Assembly: GCF_900497805.2 (NCBI RefSeq)
Contig: NW_020954576.1
Location: forward strand, 76,454,551-76,518,550
Length of the DNA: 64,000 nt
Direction: 5' to 3'
DNA from: Vombatus ursinus
Lineage: Eukaryota; Chordata; Mammalia; Diprotodontia; Vombatidae
The notes under the pieces were generated by a model. It was not told the DNA's origin. It was given only the letters and a program-made list of their open reading frames with translations, and ran no database searches. Shown piece by piece: positions 21,781 through 32,029 of this stretch (position 1 is its first letter; each line of letters begins with the position of its first letter). Both the position numbers and the translations under genes were made by a program.

Positions 21781-22184
21781 ACACCAGTGAAACAATGTTA
21801 GTTATCTGTGCAGCAACATTTCTTGATCTCTTAGAAAGAGCCTTCACTGCCATTTCCCCTATCCACCACTGACACCAGCAGGGCTGTGCATAAATCCATT
21901 AACTATGGGCTATAGAACCCTTACTTCAATCATGTTTGCTATGCTTTATGTATGCTGAAGGTAATACCTTTATAGTCTCCACCCTGAAGACAGGGAAGCA
22001 GCACAACAAAGGAAAAAGAGCTTGCCCAGGACCATGGACAGATCTGCTTTTGCTCCTTCTATCCAACTCAAACTCAGCTAAGGGGCATTGAGGAGTACCT
22101 AGAAGTAGATTCTTAAGGGGCAGGGGCAGAGGGTGAGAATGGCTGAGATGTTAAATGAATCAATCATGTTAATGACAGCAATAA
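21781..22184. other. Intergenic sequence with no recognised feature
   Basis: No repeat, exon or RNA gene recognised. Confidence 0.45.
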
Positions 22185-22350
22185 GAACTACAATAGCAGC
22201 GAACTATGCCCCAAAGACTGAAGAGCACTTTACATACATTGTTTAATTTGGATTTCACAATAACTCTGTGAGGTATCATTGTGTCTCTTTTAAAGCAGAG
22301 GAAATAGAGGCTCAAGTTGAGTTGTTTACCCACAGTCTCTCAGCTACCCT
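22185..22350 (-). repeat. MIR-type SINE, antisense
   Basis: GAAGAGCACTTTACATACAT, then ACAATAACTCTGTGAGGTAT, then GAGGAAATAGAGGCTCAAG. Confidence 0.65.
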
Positions 22351-22449
22351 CATAAACTTCTTCCTCACTCCAAATCTAGGACTCTTTCCATCATCCCACA
22401 TTGCCCTAGCCTCATCTCTGTCCCCTTGCCAACCTCATTCACAGTTGCT

Positions 22450-22612
22450 CTAGAATCATAGATTAAGAAGGGAACTTGGAGGACATCTAATCCAACCTCT
22501 TCATTTTACAGCTAAAGAAACTGAGAGCCTTAGAGGTGAAATGATTTACCTAAGGTCACATAGGTAGTGTCAGAAGCTGAATGTGAACTCTGGTCTTCTT
22601 TGTGAACTTGAA
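22450..22612 (-). repeat. MIR/THER1-type SINE, antisense
   Basis: AATCATAGATTAAGAAGGGA, then GGACATCTAATCCAACCTCT, then AAAGAAACTGAGAGCC and AGGTCACATAGGTAGTG. Confidence 0.65.
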
Positions 22613-22654
22613 CATATCAGACTGTCAACAATATTTACAAAGTGCCCACCATGC

Positions 22655-22720
22655 AAAGTGTATTGTGATATACATGTGATATACATGTATTGTGATATAC
22701 ATGTGATATACCATATTAAG
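22655..22720. repeat. Short tandem repeat (GTGATATACAT)n
   Basis: TGTGATATACATGTGATATA recurs with a ~26-base higher-order unit, about two copies. Confidence 0.8.
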
Positions 22721-22724
22721 CCAC

Positions 22725-23832
22725 TCCCTACAGTTACAAGTAGTCATCTCAACACATAAGTAAAGTAGGCAGTTCCTATGTAGTGTGACTGGTGAGACAC
22801 TGAAGGGCCTAACCTACTTTATAATATTCCCGCCAGTCTTTCACAATGCCTAAGATTTAACCCACTCCATTTTTTTTAACTTGCAATGATACCTTGTAGG
22901 GGTGACTTGTGAACCTACTCTCAACTATAAAAATCCTAGCAATAGGTAACTTATCCATTCCCCAGAAGAGAAGAAGAAATGGAACACAATAGGAGTGTAA
23001 GTTGGGGACCAAGGGAAATTCAAGAGCTTCCTGGGAAGGGGGGGGGGGATGGAGGGCACAGCCAGAGGATAGTATCACGTAAGCCTTGAGGTAGAAAGGA
23101 AAAGGAAGGAAGGAAGAGGGGGTTATGGAACAGGAACTAGGAGCCAGCCTGAGCATTCCTGAGGACCACCTTCCTCCTTCCTTTCCTGTATGAAGATGAA
23201 TCTTCTGCATCACCATCACAAGAGAATGGACATTGAGCTGATATTCCTATAATGGTGATGGAGGTGCTCTGACCATTACTATTCCCTCCCTAAATCCCCC
23301 AGAGTGACCAGTGACACACATCTGCACAGCCACTGGTGGGGATTCAGTATATAGTCCATGGCTATTGGAACTCGCCAAACCAATTGGCCTCTACAAGGAT
23401 CAACCCCTTGGCTTTGGCCTCTTTACAGATGACTGTGCTCCCACCTAACCTCAGTAGTCACAGATTCCAGGCCTCCCACCACCAACATTTTACTTGAAAC
23501 AAAACAGAGCAAAAATCCCATGGAATCATTTCTTCAGGGGTTTTCCCTCTCATATGCTTCCTTATCATAGAGGGCAGGGATGAAGGAGATAGTGAAATTG
23601 AAACATCATTTCTTTGGAAGAAAATGTTATGTCAGTATATACATAGCCTTGTTCAATGTTGCTTCAATCAGTTAACACATTTATAAGTACTTACTGAACC
23701 CCTGTTGAATACCCCTAGGCATTATTGAGGGATGGGGCACAAAAAATTCATAGACTCCCTCTTCTGAAATGCGATGGGCCTTATCATCTATATCAGTCAT
23801 TTTGGAATTTATTTCATTCAACACTCATTTAT
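22725..23832. other. Intergenic sequence, mostly unassigned
   Basis: A possible antisense L2 tail (23680-23760) is the only repeat I suspect. The 120-residue minus-strand open frame (22857-23219) is proline-rich over a purine-rich tract and looks like chance. A run of ten or more G occurs near 23040. Confidence 0.4.
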
Positions 23833-23992
23833 TCTTTTTTTTAATTTTTTTTTATTTTTTAGGCAATTGGGGTTAAGTGACTTGCCCAGGGTCACACAGC
23901 TAATAAGTGTTAAGTGTTTGGTCTGAGGTCGGATTTGAACTCAGGTCCTCCTGACTTCAGGGCCAGTGCTGTATGCCACCTAGCTGCCCCTC
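23833..23992 (-). mobile_element. WSINE1-type SINE, antisense, with poly(T)
   Basis: Poly(T)-rich start (antisense poly(A) tail), then GGCAATTGGGGTTAAGTGAC, then GGGTCACACAGCTAATAAGT, then GGATTTGAACTCAGGTCCTC, ending at CACCTAGCTGCCCC. Flanks share CATTTATTCTTT, a likely imperfect target duplication. Confidence 0.9.
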
Positions 23993-24147
23993 TCACATTT
24001 ATTCTTTAAACATTTCAATACATGTTGATGTATTTTTGTTTCTGTATCACCTTCATTTCCAAATATATCCTCCTCCCCTCCTTCCAAAGATATCTTTCCT
24101 TCCTCAGAAGGATATCTCTTGGAATGACATTTTAGAATGGGGGAAAG

Positions 24148-24240
24148 AAAAAGGGAGAGAGACAGAGACAGACAGACAGACAGAGAGAGACAGAGACAGA
24201 CAGACAGACAGAGAGAGGGAGAGAGAGTGAGAGAGATAAA
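24148..24240. repeat. (GACA)n/(GA)n microsatellite
   Basis: GACAGACAGACAGACAG blocks alternate with GAGAGA. It produces low-complexity open frames on both strands that are not genes. Confidence 0.95.
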
Positions 24241-24474
24241 GCAGGGCAGCAATGCTAACCAATACATCCTCTAAGTCAGTCAGCATCCCCTGTGCTCCAC
24301 ACCCTCAATTCCCAATGTCAGCAAAGAAGGAAGAGAGGCATTTTTTTCTCTTATCATCTTCAGGGCTAAGTTTGAATATTGTATGTATGAAGCTCTCAGA
24401 TTACTTTTTATTTTTGTTCATTCCATTGTCATTTTATGCATTGTTACTATATATTTTGACACATCTTTATAATG

Positions 24475-24623
24475 ATAATAGTTAGCACTTATCCTGCTTA
24501 CAAAGTGCTTTACACTTTTTATCCTGACAATAACACCATAGGTATATGCTATTATTAGATGAAAAAACTGAGGCTAGGAGAGAAGGGAACAAACATTTAT
24601 CTAGCACCTACTATGTGCCAGAG
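24475..24623 (-). repeat. MIR-type SINE fragments, antisense
   Basis: TGATAATAGTTAGCACTTAT, then AAAGTGCTTTACAC, then GATGAAAAAACTGAGGC; a second copy begins near 24590 (CACCTACTATGTGCCAG) and is split by the following SINE. Confidence 0.6.
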
Positions 24624-24895
24624 CAGCTGGGTGGTGCAGTGGATAGAGCACTGGGCTTAGAATTAGAAAGACTCATGTTTATGACTTCAAATCTTGCTTT
24701 AGATAGTTACTAACTGTTTGATCCTGGGCAAGTCACTTAACCCTGTTGGCTTCAGTTTCTTCATTTATAAAATGAGCTGGAGAAGGAAATGGCAAACCAC
24801 TTCTGTATCTTTGCCAAGAAAACCCCAAATGGGGTCACAGAGAGTCTGACGTGACAGAAATGATTCAACAATAACAACAACAACAATAACAACAA
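24624..24895 (+). mobile_element. MAR1-type SINE inserted in a MIR
   Basis: CAGCTGGGTGGTGCAGTGGA, then a core with GATCCTGGGCAAGTCACTTA, then TCTTTGCCAAGAAAACCCCA and a long (AACAATAAC)n tail. The antisense MIR resumes right after it. Confidence 0.9.
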
Positions 24896-25062
24896 CCTGG
24901 GAGGTAGGTGCTGTTATTATCCTCATTTTGCAATTGAGGAAAATGAGGCCACAGAGTTTAAGTGACTTGTCCACGGTCACAGGTAATGTGTCTAAGGCAG
25001 TATTTGAACCTATTTTGCTTACTCCAAGTCCCTCATGCTACCCACTACATCACCTAGCTGTT
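24896..25062 (-). repeat. MIR-type SINE, antisense (resumes after SINE insertion)
   Basis: GGGAGGTAGGTGCTGTTATT, then GAGGAAAATGAGGCCACAGA, then GACTTGTCCACGGTCACAGG. Confidence 0.7.
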
Positions 25063-25660
25063 TTTTTATTAAGAAACTGTCGTGTGAAGGGCACTGGGGT
25101 AGGTACTAGAGTAGAGATAAACTTGACAAGATACAGTCACTGACTTCACAGAGCTAGAGTCAAGTAGCAGATGGATAATACACAAGGACACATAACCATA
25201 AAGCAGAGTATTGCATGATGCGTGCATTTGAGAAAGGCAAAACAAAGTATTTTGTGAGATCTAAGAGGAAAAGTTATTGGGGGGGTGGAGCAGAGGAAAG
25301 GAGGGTCAGGGAGGACATAAGTTATCAGAGGGGGTGGTGTCTAGTTGTATTTTAAAAGGTGTGTTAAGAATTCAACAGATGAAGAAAGAGCTAGAGGGCA
25401 TTCTAGACATGATCTGTGCAAAGCCCTGGAGGTGGGAGGAGTGTGGAGCATGTTCTGGGCAGGGAAGAGGGGTGGGTTGTGGCAGAATAGTCCAGTTGAA
25501 CTGCAATGAAGTGTTCTTGGAGGGGAGTAATATGAAATGAGGCTGGAAAGGTGAGAGAGTGTCAGATTGTGATACATCTTAGAGCCAAGCAAAGAAATCT
25601 CAACTTTACTTGGTAAGACATAAAGAGCCATAGAATACTTCTGAGGACTGAAATGATATG
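25063..25660 (-). repeat. L2 LINE 3' part, antisense
   Basis: Left end carries a decayed antisense L2 tail (GAAGGGCACTGGGGTAGGTA). The minus-strand frame at 25341-25631 reads LSSLISYYSPPRTLHCSS, then ALHRSCLECPLALSS, the hallmark end of L2 ORF2. Confidence 0.8.
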
Positions 25661-25739
25661 ACCAAAATTGTACATAGGAAAGATTATTCTTGAAGTGATA
25701 TGAAGAGTAAATCAGACAATCAAAAAAAAAAAGGAAAAG

Positions 25740-26150
25740 ATACTATTTATACAAAAATATTTATAGTAGCCCTTTTTGTGGTGGCAAATCTCTGGAAAAC
25801 GTGGTGACTGTCAGTTGGGGAATGGCTGAACACATTATGATATATAAATGGAATGGAATGGAATACTTTTGTGCTCTAGGAAACTATGAAAGATGGTTTC
25901 AGAGAATCCTGTGGAAATTTGTATGAATTGATACAGAGTAGAGTGAACAGAACCAGGACAACAATTTATATTGTAACAACATCATTACAAAAAAGGACAA
26001 CTTGAAATATTTAAGGACTGTGATAAATGTAATGATCATTGATGATTCCAAAGATCGAGAATAAAGAATATTGCCTACCTCTCGATAGAGAGGTGATGGA
26101 CTAAATAATCAGAATGAGATGCACACATATACATATATGTACATACATAC
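25740..26150 (+). repeat. L1 LINE 3' end
   Basis: TACAAAAATATTTATAGTAG, then AGTTGGGGAATGGCTGAACA, then GTGAACAGAACCAGGACAAC: ORF2 end and 3' UTR of an older L1 subfamily. Confidence 0.8.
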
Positions 26151-26154
26151 CTCT

Positions 26155-26203
26155 CTTGTTTCTCTCTCTCTCTCTCTTTCTCTCTTTCTCCCCCCCGCCC
26201 CCA
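26155..26203. repeat. (CT)n pyrimidine tract and C run
   Basis: CTCTCTCTCTCTCTTTCTCT followed by CCCCCCGCCCCC. Confidence 0.9.
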
Positions 26204-26205
26204 CT

Positions 26206-26446
26206 TTGGTGGTGCAGTGGATAGAGGGCTGGGCCTGGAGTCAGGAAGACTTGAGTTCAAATTTGGCCTCAGATACTTCAAAAATTGTGTAACCCTGGGC
26301 AAGTCACTAAACCCTATTTGCCTCAGTTTCCTTATCTGTAAAATGAGCTGGAGAAAGAAATGGCAAACCACTCCAGTATCTTTGTCAAGAAAACCCCAGA
26401 CAGGGTCATGAAGAGTTGGATACAACTGAAATGACTCAACAACAAC
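26206..26446 (+). mobile_element. MAR1-type SINE
   Basis: GGTGGTGCAGTGGATAGAGG, then GAGTCAGGAAGACTTGAG, then CTCCAGTATCTTTGTCAAGA, ending in an ACTCAACAACAAC tail. Confidence 0.9.
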
Positions 26447-26519
26447 TTTCTGACTCCAAACCAGGTTCCATCTCTCCTCTGCCCGATGTGGCCAAGGTTG
26501 GGGGGGGGATTTGTCCCCT

Positions 26520-26800
26520 GCATTAATAGTTGTAACTCAGAATCTGTTTTCCCATCAAAATAATTTTATAAATAGTGGTTAGATATTCTTGAAGTAGAAC
26601 TATTATTACTGTACTTCAAACACATTCTGTGTTGAATAGGTTTTTGTGGGCTTACCTGACAACCTAACAACCAGCTTTGTAAACAAAATGCATTTCAAAA
26701 CCCAGATAAACTGACTTACAAATCTTCTTTTGGAACATCAACTCCTTTGGAAGCTGAAGGCTTTCTGTACCGTCCCTCCATATAAATTCAACAAATTTGT
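26520..26800. promoter_or_regulatory. Candidate conserved non-coding segment
   Basis: Repeat-free 280 bp between two SINEs, with AT-rich words such as AATAATTTTATAAATAG and AATGCATTTCAAAACCC. It resembles conserved non-coding DNA in composition only. Confidence 0.25.
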
Positions 26801-26816
26801 GGGTGTCTATCATCCC

Positions 26817-27066
26817 AGCTGAGTGGCACAGTGGATACAAGGCCAGGCCTAGAGTCAGGAAGACTCATCTTCCTGAGTTCAAATCTGGCCTCTGACACTT
26901 AATAGCTGTGTGACCCTGGGCAAGTCACTTAATCCTGTTTGCCTCAGTTTCTCATCTGTAAAATGAGCTGCAGAAGGAAATGGCAAATCGCTCCAGTATC
27001 TTTGCCAAGAAAACTCTAAAAGGGGTCATAGAAGAGAAGGATGTGACTAAAATGACTCAACAGTTA
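26817..27066 (+). mobile_element. MAR1-type SINE
   Basis: GAGTGGCACAGTGGATACAA, then TCTGACACTTAATAGCTGTG, then GAGCTGCAGAAGGAAATGGC, ending AATGACTCAACAG. Confidence 0.9.
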
Positions 27067-27074
27067 ATATTTAT

Positions 27075-27225
27075 TAATTAGAATGTAGAGATCCTGCTGT
27101 GATCACCACCATTTTACAAAGGAAAAAACTGAGGCCCGGAGATAAACAGTGAATTCCCTGAGGTTACACAACTATCTAGTGGCAAAACCACAACCAGAAC
27201 CCAGAGTGTTTTATTCTAAAACAAT
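27075..27225 (-). repeat. MIR-type SINE, antisense
   Basis: ACCATTTTACAAAGGAAAAA, then CTGAGGCCCGGAGATAAAC, then GAGGTTACACAACTATCTAG. Confidence 0.6.
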
Positions 27226-27479
27226 ACCATTTTGTTATTTTACCATACCCTTGAAATGTATGGTAAAAAATGTGACCTTTTCATCTTTTATCCCTGAAAC
27301 TCCCCACCCTGGGGCCCTTCAGCCTGGACAGGTGATTACCTCAGTGCCCTTCTCTTTTTGGCCAGAAGACTTGTAGCCAAGGCAAATGCAAATCCTCCTC
27401 CTACTTCCTGCCCCACCCCCTCTCTCATTTCCAGTTCTTGAACCATAATCAAATCAACACAGTTGTTGTGCTGCATCCT

Positions 27480-27640
27480 ATAATTTCCAAACCAAACTAC
27501 CCTTCCCTAGCCACCACTCCCTTATATGCCATGTCTCCTCCTATTTGAACGTAAGCTCCTCAAGGCCAGGACTTTTGCATTTGTATCTCCAGCATTTGGC
27601 ATGGTGCTTGGCATGTAACAAGCTCTCAATAATTTTTTTT
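27480..27640 (+). repeat. L2 LINE 3' tail
   Basis: TTTGAACGTAAGCTCCTCAA, then GCATTTGGCATGGTGCTTGG, then CTCTCAATAATT. Confidence 0.75.
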
Positions 27641-27675
27641 CATTCATTCATTCATTCATTCATTCATTCATTCAT
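27641..27675. repeat. (CATT)n microsatellite
   Basis: About nine CATT units immediately after an L2 tail, the usual place for (GAAT)n-type expansion. Confidence 0.97.
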
Positions 27676-27844
27676 GTATATTTTATGCTGTTCTCTGAAT
27701 CCCCTGCAACTGCCTTCCCAGTGCATGGATCAGTCCCAAACACATTCAAAAACATTCAATAAATACTTGAACAAATGGAGAAAGACAAGCTCTATCTCCA
27801 AGCAGTTTGCTGGCTCACAATAAAAAATATGAGGACGCCACAGA

Positions 27845-28085
27845 TTAGTGAGGCTATTGGTTAAATTGGAGACTGACCAGACAAGGCAACCAGGTCACTG
27901 AAGGGCCATAGGAGGATCTGTTGATTACACCCAGAAGAAGTGTGTGGCATGAGGGACTTTAATATCTGTCTTTAAGTGTCTGAAAGGCTGTTGTGTGGAA
28001 GAGGGCTTAGATGTGTTGCATTTGACTTCAGAGGGCAAAACCAGGAACAATTGGCAAAAGCTTCAAAGAGGCCTATTTAGACTTG
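27845..28085 (+). repeat. L3/CR1-type LINE fragment
   Basis: CTGTCTTTAAGTGTCTGAAA, then GGAAGAGGGCTTAGATGTGT, then CAGAGGGCAAAACCAGGAAC: conserved stretch of mammalian L3/CR1. Confidence 0.75.
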
Positions 28086-28094
28086 ATAAGAATA

Positions 28095-28326
28095 GGCAGT
28101 ATTTATATAGGTTTGGAAAGCACTTTCTAATTATCTCAAGATAATCCTGGGAGGGGAGATAGGTGCTATGATTACTCTCATTTTACAGATGAGGAAACTA
28201 AGGCAGGCAGAGGTTAAGTGACTTGCCTGGGATCATACAGCTAGAAAGTATCTGAGGCTGGATTTGAATTCAGATCTTTCTGACTCTTAAGTCTAACACT
28301 TTATCCACTTGACCACTTAGTTGCCT
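28095..28326 (-). repeat. MIR/THER1-type SINE, antisense
   Basis: AAAGCACTTTCTAATTATCT, then TTTACAGATGAGGAAACTAA, then GACTTGCCTGGGATCATACA and GGCTGGATTTGAATTCAG. Confidence 0.8.
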
Positions 28327-28369
28327 TTTAAAAACTATTTTATATTTGTTTATATTTGTTTTCTTTATT

Positions 28370-28575
28370 CTTTATACATATATATACAATGTATTATGCA
28401 CATAATATGCATATACATATCTATATACATGTATGTGTATACACAGGTACATACATGTGTGTAGGTATATACACATGTGGATACATGCGTGTATATATAT
28501 TCATTTTTGTGTGTACATGTGTGCATATGCCTGTGTGTGTATATACATGTGTGTATGGTTATACATGCATGTAGT
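28370..28575. repeat. (ATAC/GTGT)n alternating purine-pyrimidine microsatellite
   Basis: Long imperfect run of ATATACAT, GTGTATAC and TGTGTGTA words; yields low-complexity frames rich in Tyr, Ile and Cys on both strands. Confidence 0.9.
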
Positions 28576-28577
28576 AT

Positions 28578-28672
28578 TGATCCATTCTTTGTATTTGTAT
28601 CACCAGCACCTAGCATAGTGTCTGGCATATAGAAAACAATAAATACTTGTTGATTGACTGATCGTTTGAAAA
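28578..28672 (+). repeat. L2 LINE 3' tail
   Basis: ATCACCAGCACCTAGCATAG, then GTCTGGCATATAG, then ACAATAAATACTTGTTGATT. Confidence 0.8.
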
Positions 28673-29370
28673 GAGGATTTTCCTGGGTTTCAATTCATCT
28701 CAAGCATATTTCACAACCTCTTTCTCCTTTGTCTTAAGCCTCTCTGCACTGGGCGCCCCTCACCCCTTGTCTCAGTGGACAACTTGACCATGGAGCCACT
28801 CCCATGATTCCTTAGGTGTCTCAGAAACGGCAGCAGCCTCTGCCCAGGACTGTTCGTCCTACGGGCTAGTGGAGAAGACACTGACCATGGTGTCTCTCCA
28901 GTGGATAGCTTCATAAGCAGCAGCTTTCACTTATCTTATGCCAAGTTAGCGCTGACCAAGTGTCTCTCCCAGTGAGCGACAAATGGTGAAGATACCTGCT
29001 GCACCGAGACGCACGATGGCATGTGGCTGCCTCCAGAGGGACTAGTTCCTCCCTCCCTCCCTCCCTCCCTGCTAAGGCTGAATTGATTACATGTAGTCTG
29101 TTGACAGGATAATGAAACCAGCTGGAGCCACTGTCCATCTCCCATTCTCAAGTTAAGTGGTTTTTATTAAGTCATCTTATTGCTGCAGATCTGATGGGTA
29201 AGAGCTGTGCTCCCACTGATTATTCTCTGACAGCCTCAGGTGACACAGTGCACATCTATACCCTCCCCACTCCCCTTCCCTGAGGAAGCTTTTTGGCCCA
29301 GCTGCACAAAGTGAGTCAGGAGCACAGATGTTGCCTTTTCTCCCTATGGATAGCTACCATTCAGTTTGTA
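28673..29370. other. Unassigned GC-richer intergenic sequence
   Basis: No interspersed repeat recognised, apart from a (CCCT)n run near 29047-29070. Two overlapping minus-strand frames (28911-29151) run over that tract. No exon is supported. Confidence 0.4.
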
Positions 29371-29373
29371 CCT

Positions 29374-29395
29374 TTCATATATATGTATGTATATG

Positions 29396-29442
<47 letters not shown>

Positions 29443-29630
29443 GTGTGTATATATGTGTACATATATACACACATATACACAAATATTTTATGTAAATATA
29501 TTTATTTTTATTTCATTTTAATATAATATATAATTTATATTTTATATAATTATATAATTTATATAAATTTTACATAAATATAAAAACCAAAAATGTATAT
29601 ATGTAAACATATATACATATATATGCACTA
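29374..29630. repeat. (TA)n/(TG)n microsatellite with AT-rich flank
   Basis: ATATATATATATATATGTGT, then TG units, then ATAT-rich sequence to about 29630. Confidence 0.92.
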
Positions 29631-29639
29631 TACTGGGCA

Positions 29640-30435
29640 AGGACTGTTCCAGTGAAAGGTAGGATTTGGGGCCCTGGTTTCTGCTCTGGGGTCCAGAAAC
29701 AAAATGAGCCCAGGCTAGAGCTGTACTTGACCTTTCCATATCTGAGCATCTTTCAAGGACAAATTAGAACACTCCCTGGGGGTTGCTCTTGAGAAGGCCC
29801 ACATGGTCTGGGAGACTTGGAACAGTCTGGGCAGTATGAGGGCCCTAGTGTTATGCAGAGCAAAAATCAGCATATAGAAAGGAAGGAGGGAATGTGTTAA
29901 AGGCAATTTTTACACAGACCCCCTGATGGAAGATGGCAAGCTGCCAAAAATTGCTACTGTGGGTTATGCCTACATTAAAATATCAGAAATGAGCAATCAT
30001 CATCATCATCATCATCATCTTCTCCCTGAGGGAGAAATCAGGAGTGCTAGTGGAGTTAAATCACAACCCCCACCTTCCCTCAGACTGCAATGGAGGTAGC
30101 CCGGGACCCTGAACCCAAGAGCTCTGGGAATGAATAGCAGTGCAGACCCTATTTCCAGGCTGCCTTCCAACACTGAAGGGAGAAATTTGGAGGAGGGGCC
30201 CACCTTCTTCTCCACCACAAACACTAACCGCTGACCATCGGCCACCAATAGGCATCTTAGTCCAAGGGCTGGAAATGCCAGTCTCTTCCAGGTCAGTGGT
30301 ACTTCTTCCAGCCTGGACTCAGATGCCATCATCCAGGAAGTAACCCCCGTGAAGATGAGAACTAATGACTCCTTCTGCAGGTGCTACCTCCCCTGCCACT
30401 TCAGCACGGACAGCGATTGAAGATGGAGGGGAAAA
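29640..30435. other. Unassigned intergenic sequence
   Basis: A short (CAT)n run at 29998-30019 is the only repeat. Overlapping frames on both strands at 30015-30343 resemble no known protein. No LINE or SINE recognised. Confidence 0.4.
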
Positions 30436-30439
30436 GATT

Positions 30440-31560
30440 GTCTTGATACCATGAGATAGCAAGAAATATTAGAATAAAATCAAAAGACTAAAGAAGTAGA
30501 AAATATAAGATATCAGGTATTTTTAAAAAATTGATCTGGAAAAAGGAGAGATAATTTAAGAATCATTGGATACCCTGAAAACTGTGATAAAAAAAAAAGC
30601 CTGGACATTAAGTTTTGAAAAATTATAAGTGAAAACTGTCTAATTCTAATAGAAAAAGATGGTAAAGATAGGAAGACTCTATTGGTAATCCCCTGAAACA
30701 AATTCCTAAAGGAAAAGTCCCAGGAATATTGTACTTCCCACTTCAAAGAAAAAATACTGCAAACATCCAGAAAAAAAAAAAAAAAAGATGTTCAAGTATG
30801 AAGGGACTAGATATAGTAGAATCAGCTTCTACTCAAAATGAGGAGATCTTGGAACACAATATTCCATAAAGCAAAGGATAATAAGATTCCATAAGCAAAG
30901 GTTGGCTTATAACCAAGAATAACCTTCCCCGCAAAGTTGAGTATAATTCTTCAGGTTAAAAAAAAAAGATCTTTAATGGAATAGAAGGCTTTTAAGCATT
31001 TCTGATGAAAAGACACAAACACAGGTCCAGAGAAACCTAGAAAAGTAAATTTATTTAAACAGTTGGAAGGGGCTATATGACAATATAGTGCTGACATCCT
31101 AAAAGGGAAAGAAGAAACAAGTATCTCTTCAGAACCTTCATGTCTTCAAAGGGTTTTGAGGGAGTTAAATAAGAAAAAACAAACGTCTTGGGAGTGGGTT
31201 GTTTCTGTTCTGGAATTTTTAAGAGGGGAAAGAGAAGGGCAGATTAAAAAAAAAATTCAGTAGTGTTTAAAGGAAGAAGTGGAGAGTGGCAGTTATTTCT
31301 CCAAGTCCGGGTGAGAAGACAAATATGCAAGCATAGAGGAAGGGTGTGTGTGGAGGGGGGCATAACATAAACGTCACTCTTATATGAAACAGATAAAAGA
31401 GGGCTGAAGAGAGAAAGAGAGTGTTTGGTATAGAAATACATCAAACTCAACAGGTAAACTAACCAGATGATTTCCCCAATTCTGAAGTGGGGATTAAAAG
31501 GGAGAGGGAAAAAAGAAAAGAACTGGAATTTAAGCATGTACTTTAGATTATCTTTTAGAC
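30440..31560 (+). repeat. HAL1/L1 ORF1-type LINE fragment
   Basis: AAGAATCATTGGATACCCTG, then CCTGGACATTAAGTTTTG, then TCCCAGGAATATTGTACTTC, then AGTTGAGTATAATTCTTCAG and GCATTTCTGATGAAAAGACA: the RNA-binding end of an L1 ORF1-like frame, with many disruptions. HAL1 (L1 lacking most of ORF2) fits, because an L1 3' end follows within about 50 bp. Confidence 0.7.
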
Positions 31561-31599
31561 ATTTGGTGAACAGTTCAATAAATTGTTATAAAAATAAAA

Positions 31600-32020
31600 T
31601 ATGTGAAAGGAATTATAAATACTGTTAACAAATACTATTGTGCCATAAGAAACAATGAAGGAGATGGTTTCAGAGAATCCTGGGTAATATGAACTGATGC
31701 AGAATGAAGTGAATAGAATCAAGAGAAGAATTTATACAAGAATAACAATATTGAAATGAAAAACAACTTAGAAAGATCTTTGATCAAATCTATGACCAGC
31801 CATGTTTCCAGACAATCTATTATAAAGCACATTACCCACTTCCTGACATAGGGTAATGGACACAAAGTGCACAGATAGACAGTTTTGGACATGGCAACTG
31901 CATAGATTTGTTTTGGTTGACAATGCTTATTTATTTCAAAGGTTTTTCCATTTCTTTTTTTTTTCTCTTGGTTAATGGTAGTGGCAGTGGTAGGTGGGGG
32001 AGGAAAGCTCTGATATCCAA
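31600..32020 (+). repeat. L1/HAL1 LINE 3' end
   Basis: CTATTGTGCCATAAGAAACA, then GAACTGATGCAGAATGAAGT, then a 3' UTR with GACATGGCAACTGCATAGAT and a GTGGGGGAGG block. Confidence 0.75.
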
Positions 32021-32029
32021 CCTAATTTT

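Noticed and set aside
24148-24240. Direct repeats as a possible CRISPR array
   Set aside because: Simple microsatellite with no unique spacers, in a mammalian genome.
23973-24286. Ser/Leu-rich and Arg/Asp/Glu-rich frames
   Set aside because: Direct translation of a (GACA)n/(GA)n microsatellite and adjoining SINE.
25341-25631. 96-residue minus-strand frame with protein-like wording
   Set aside because: It is the end of L2 ORF2, a transposon relic, not a host gene.
28356-28628. Tyr/Ile/Cys-rich frames on both strands
   Set aside because: Translation of an alternating (TG)/(CA)/(TA) microsatellite.
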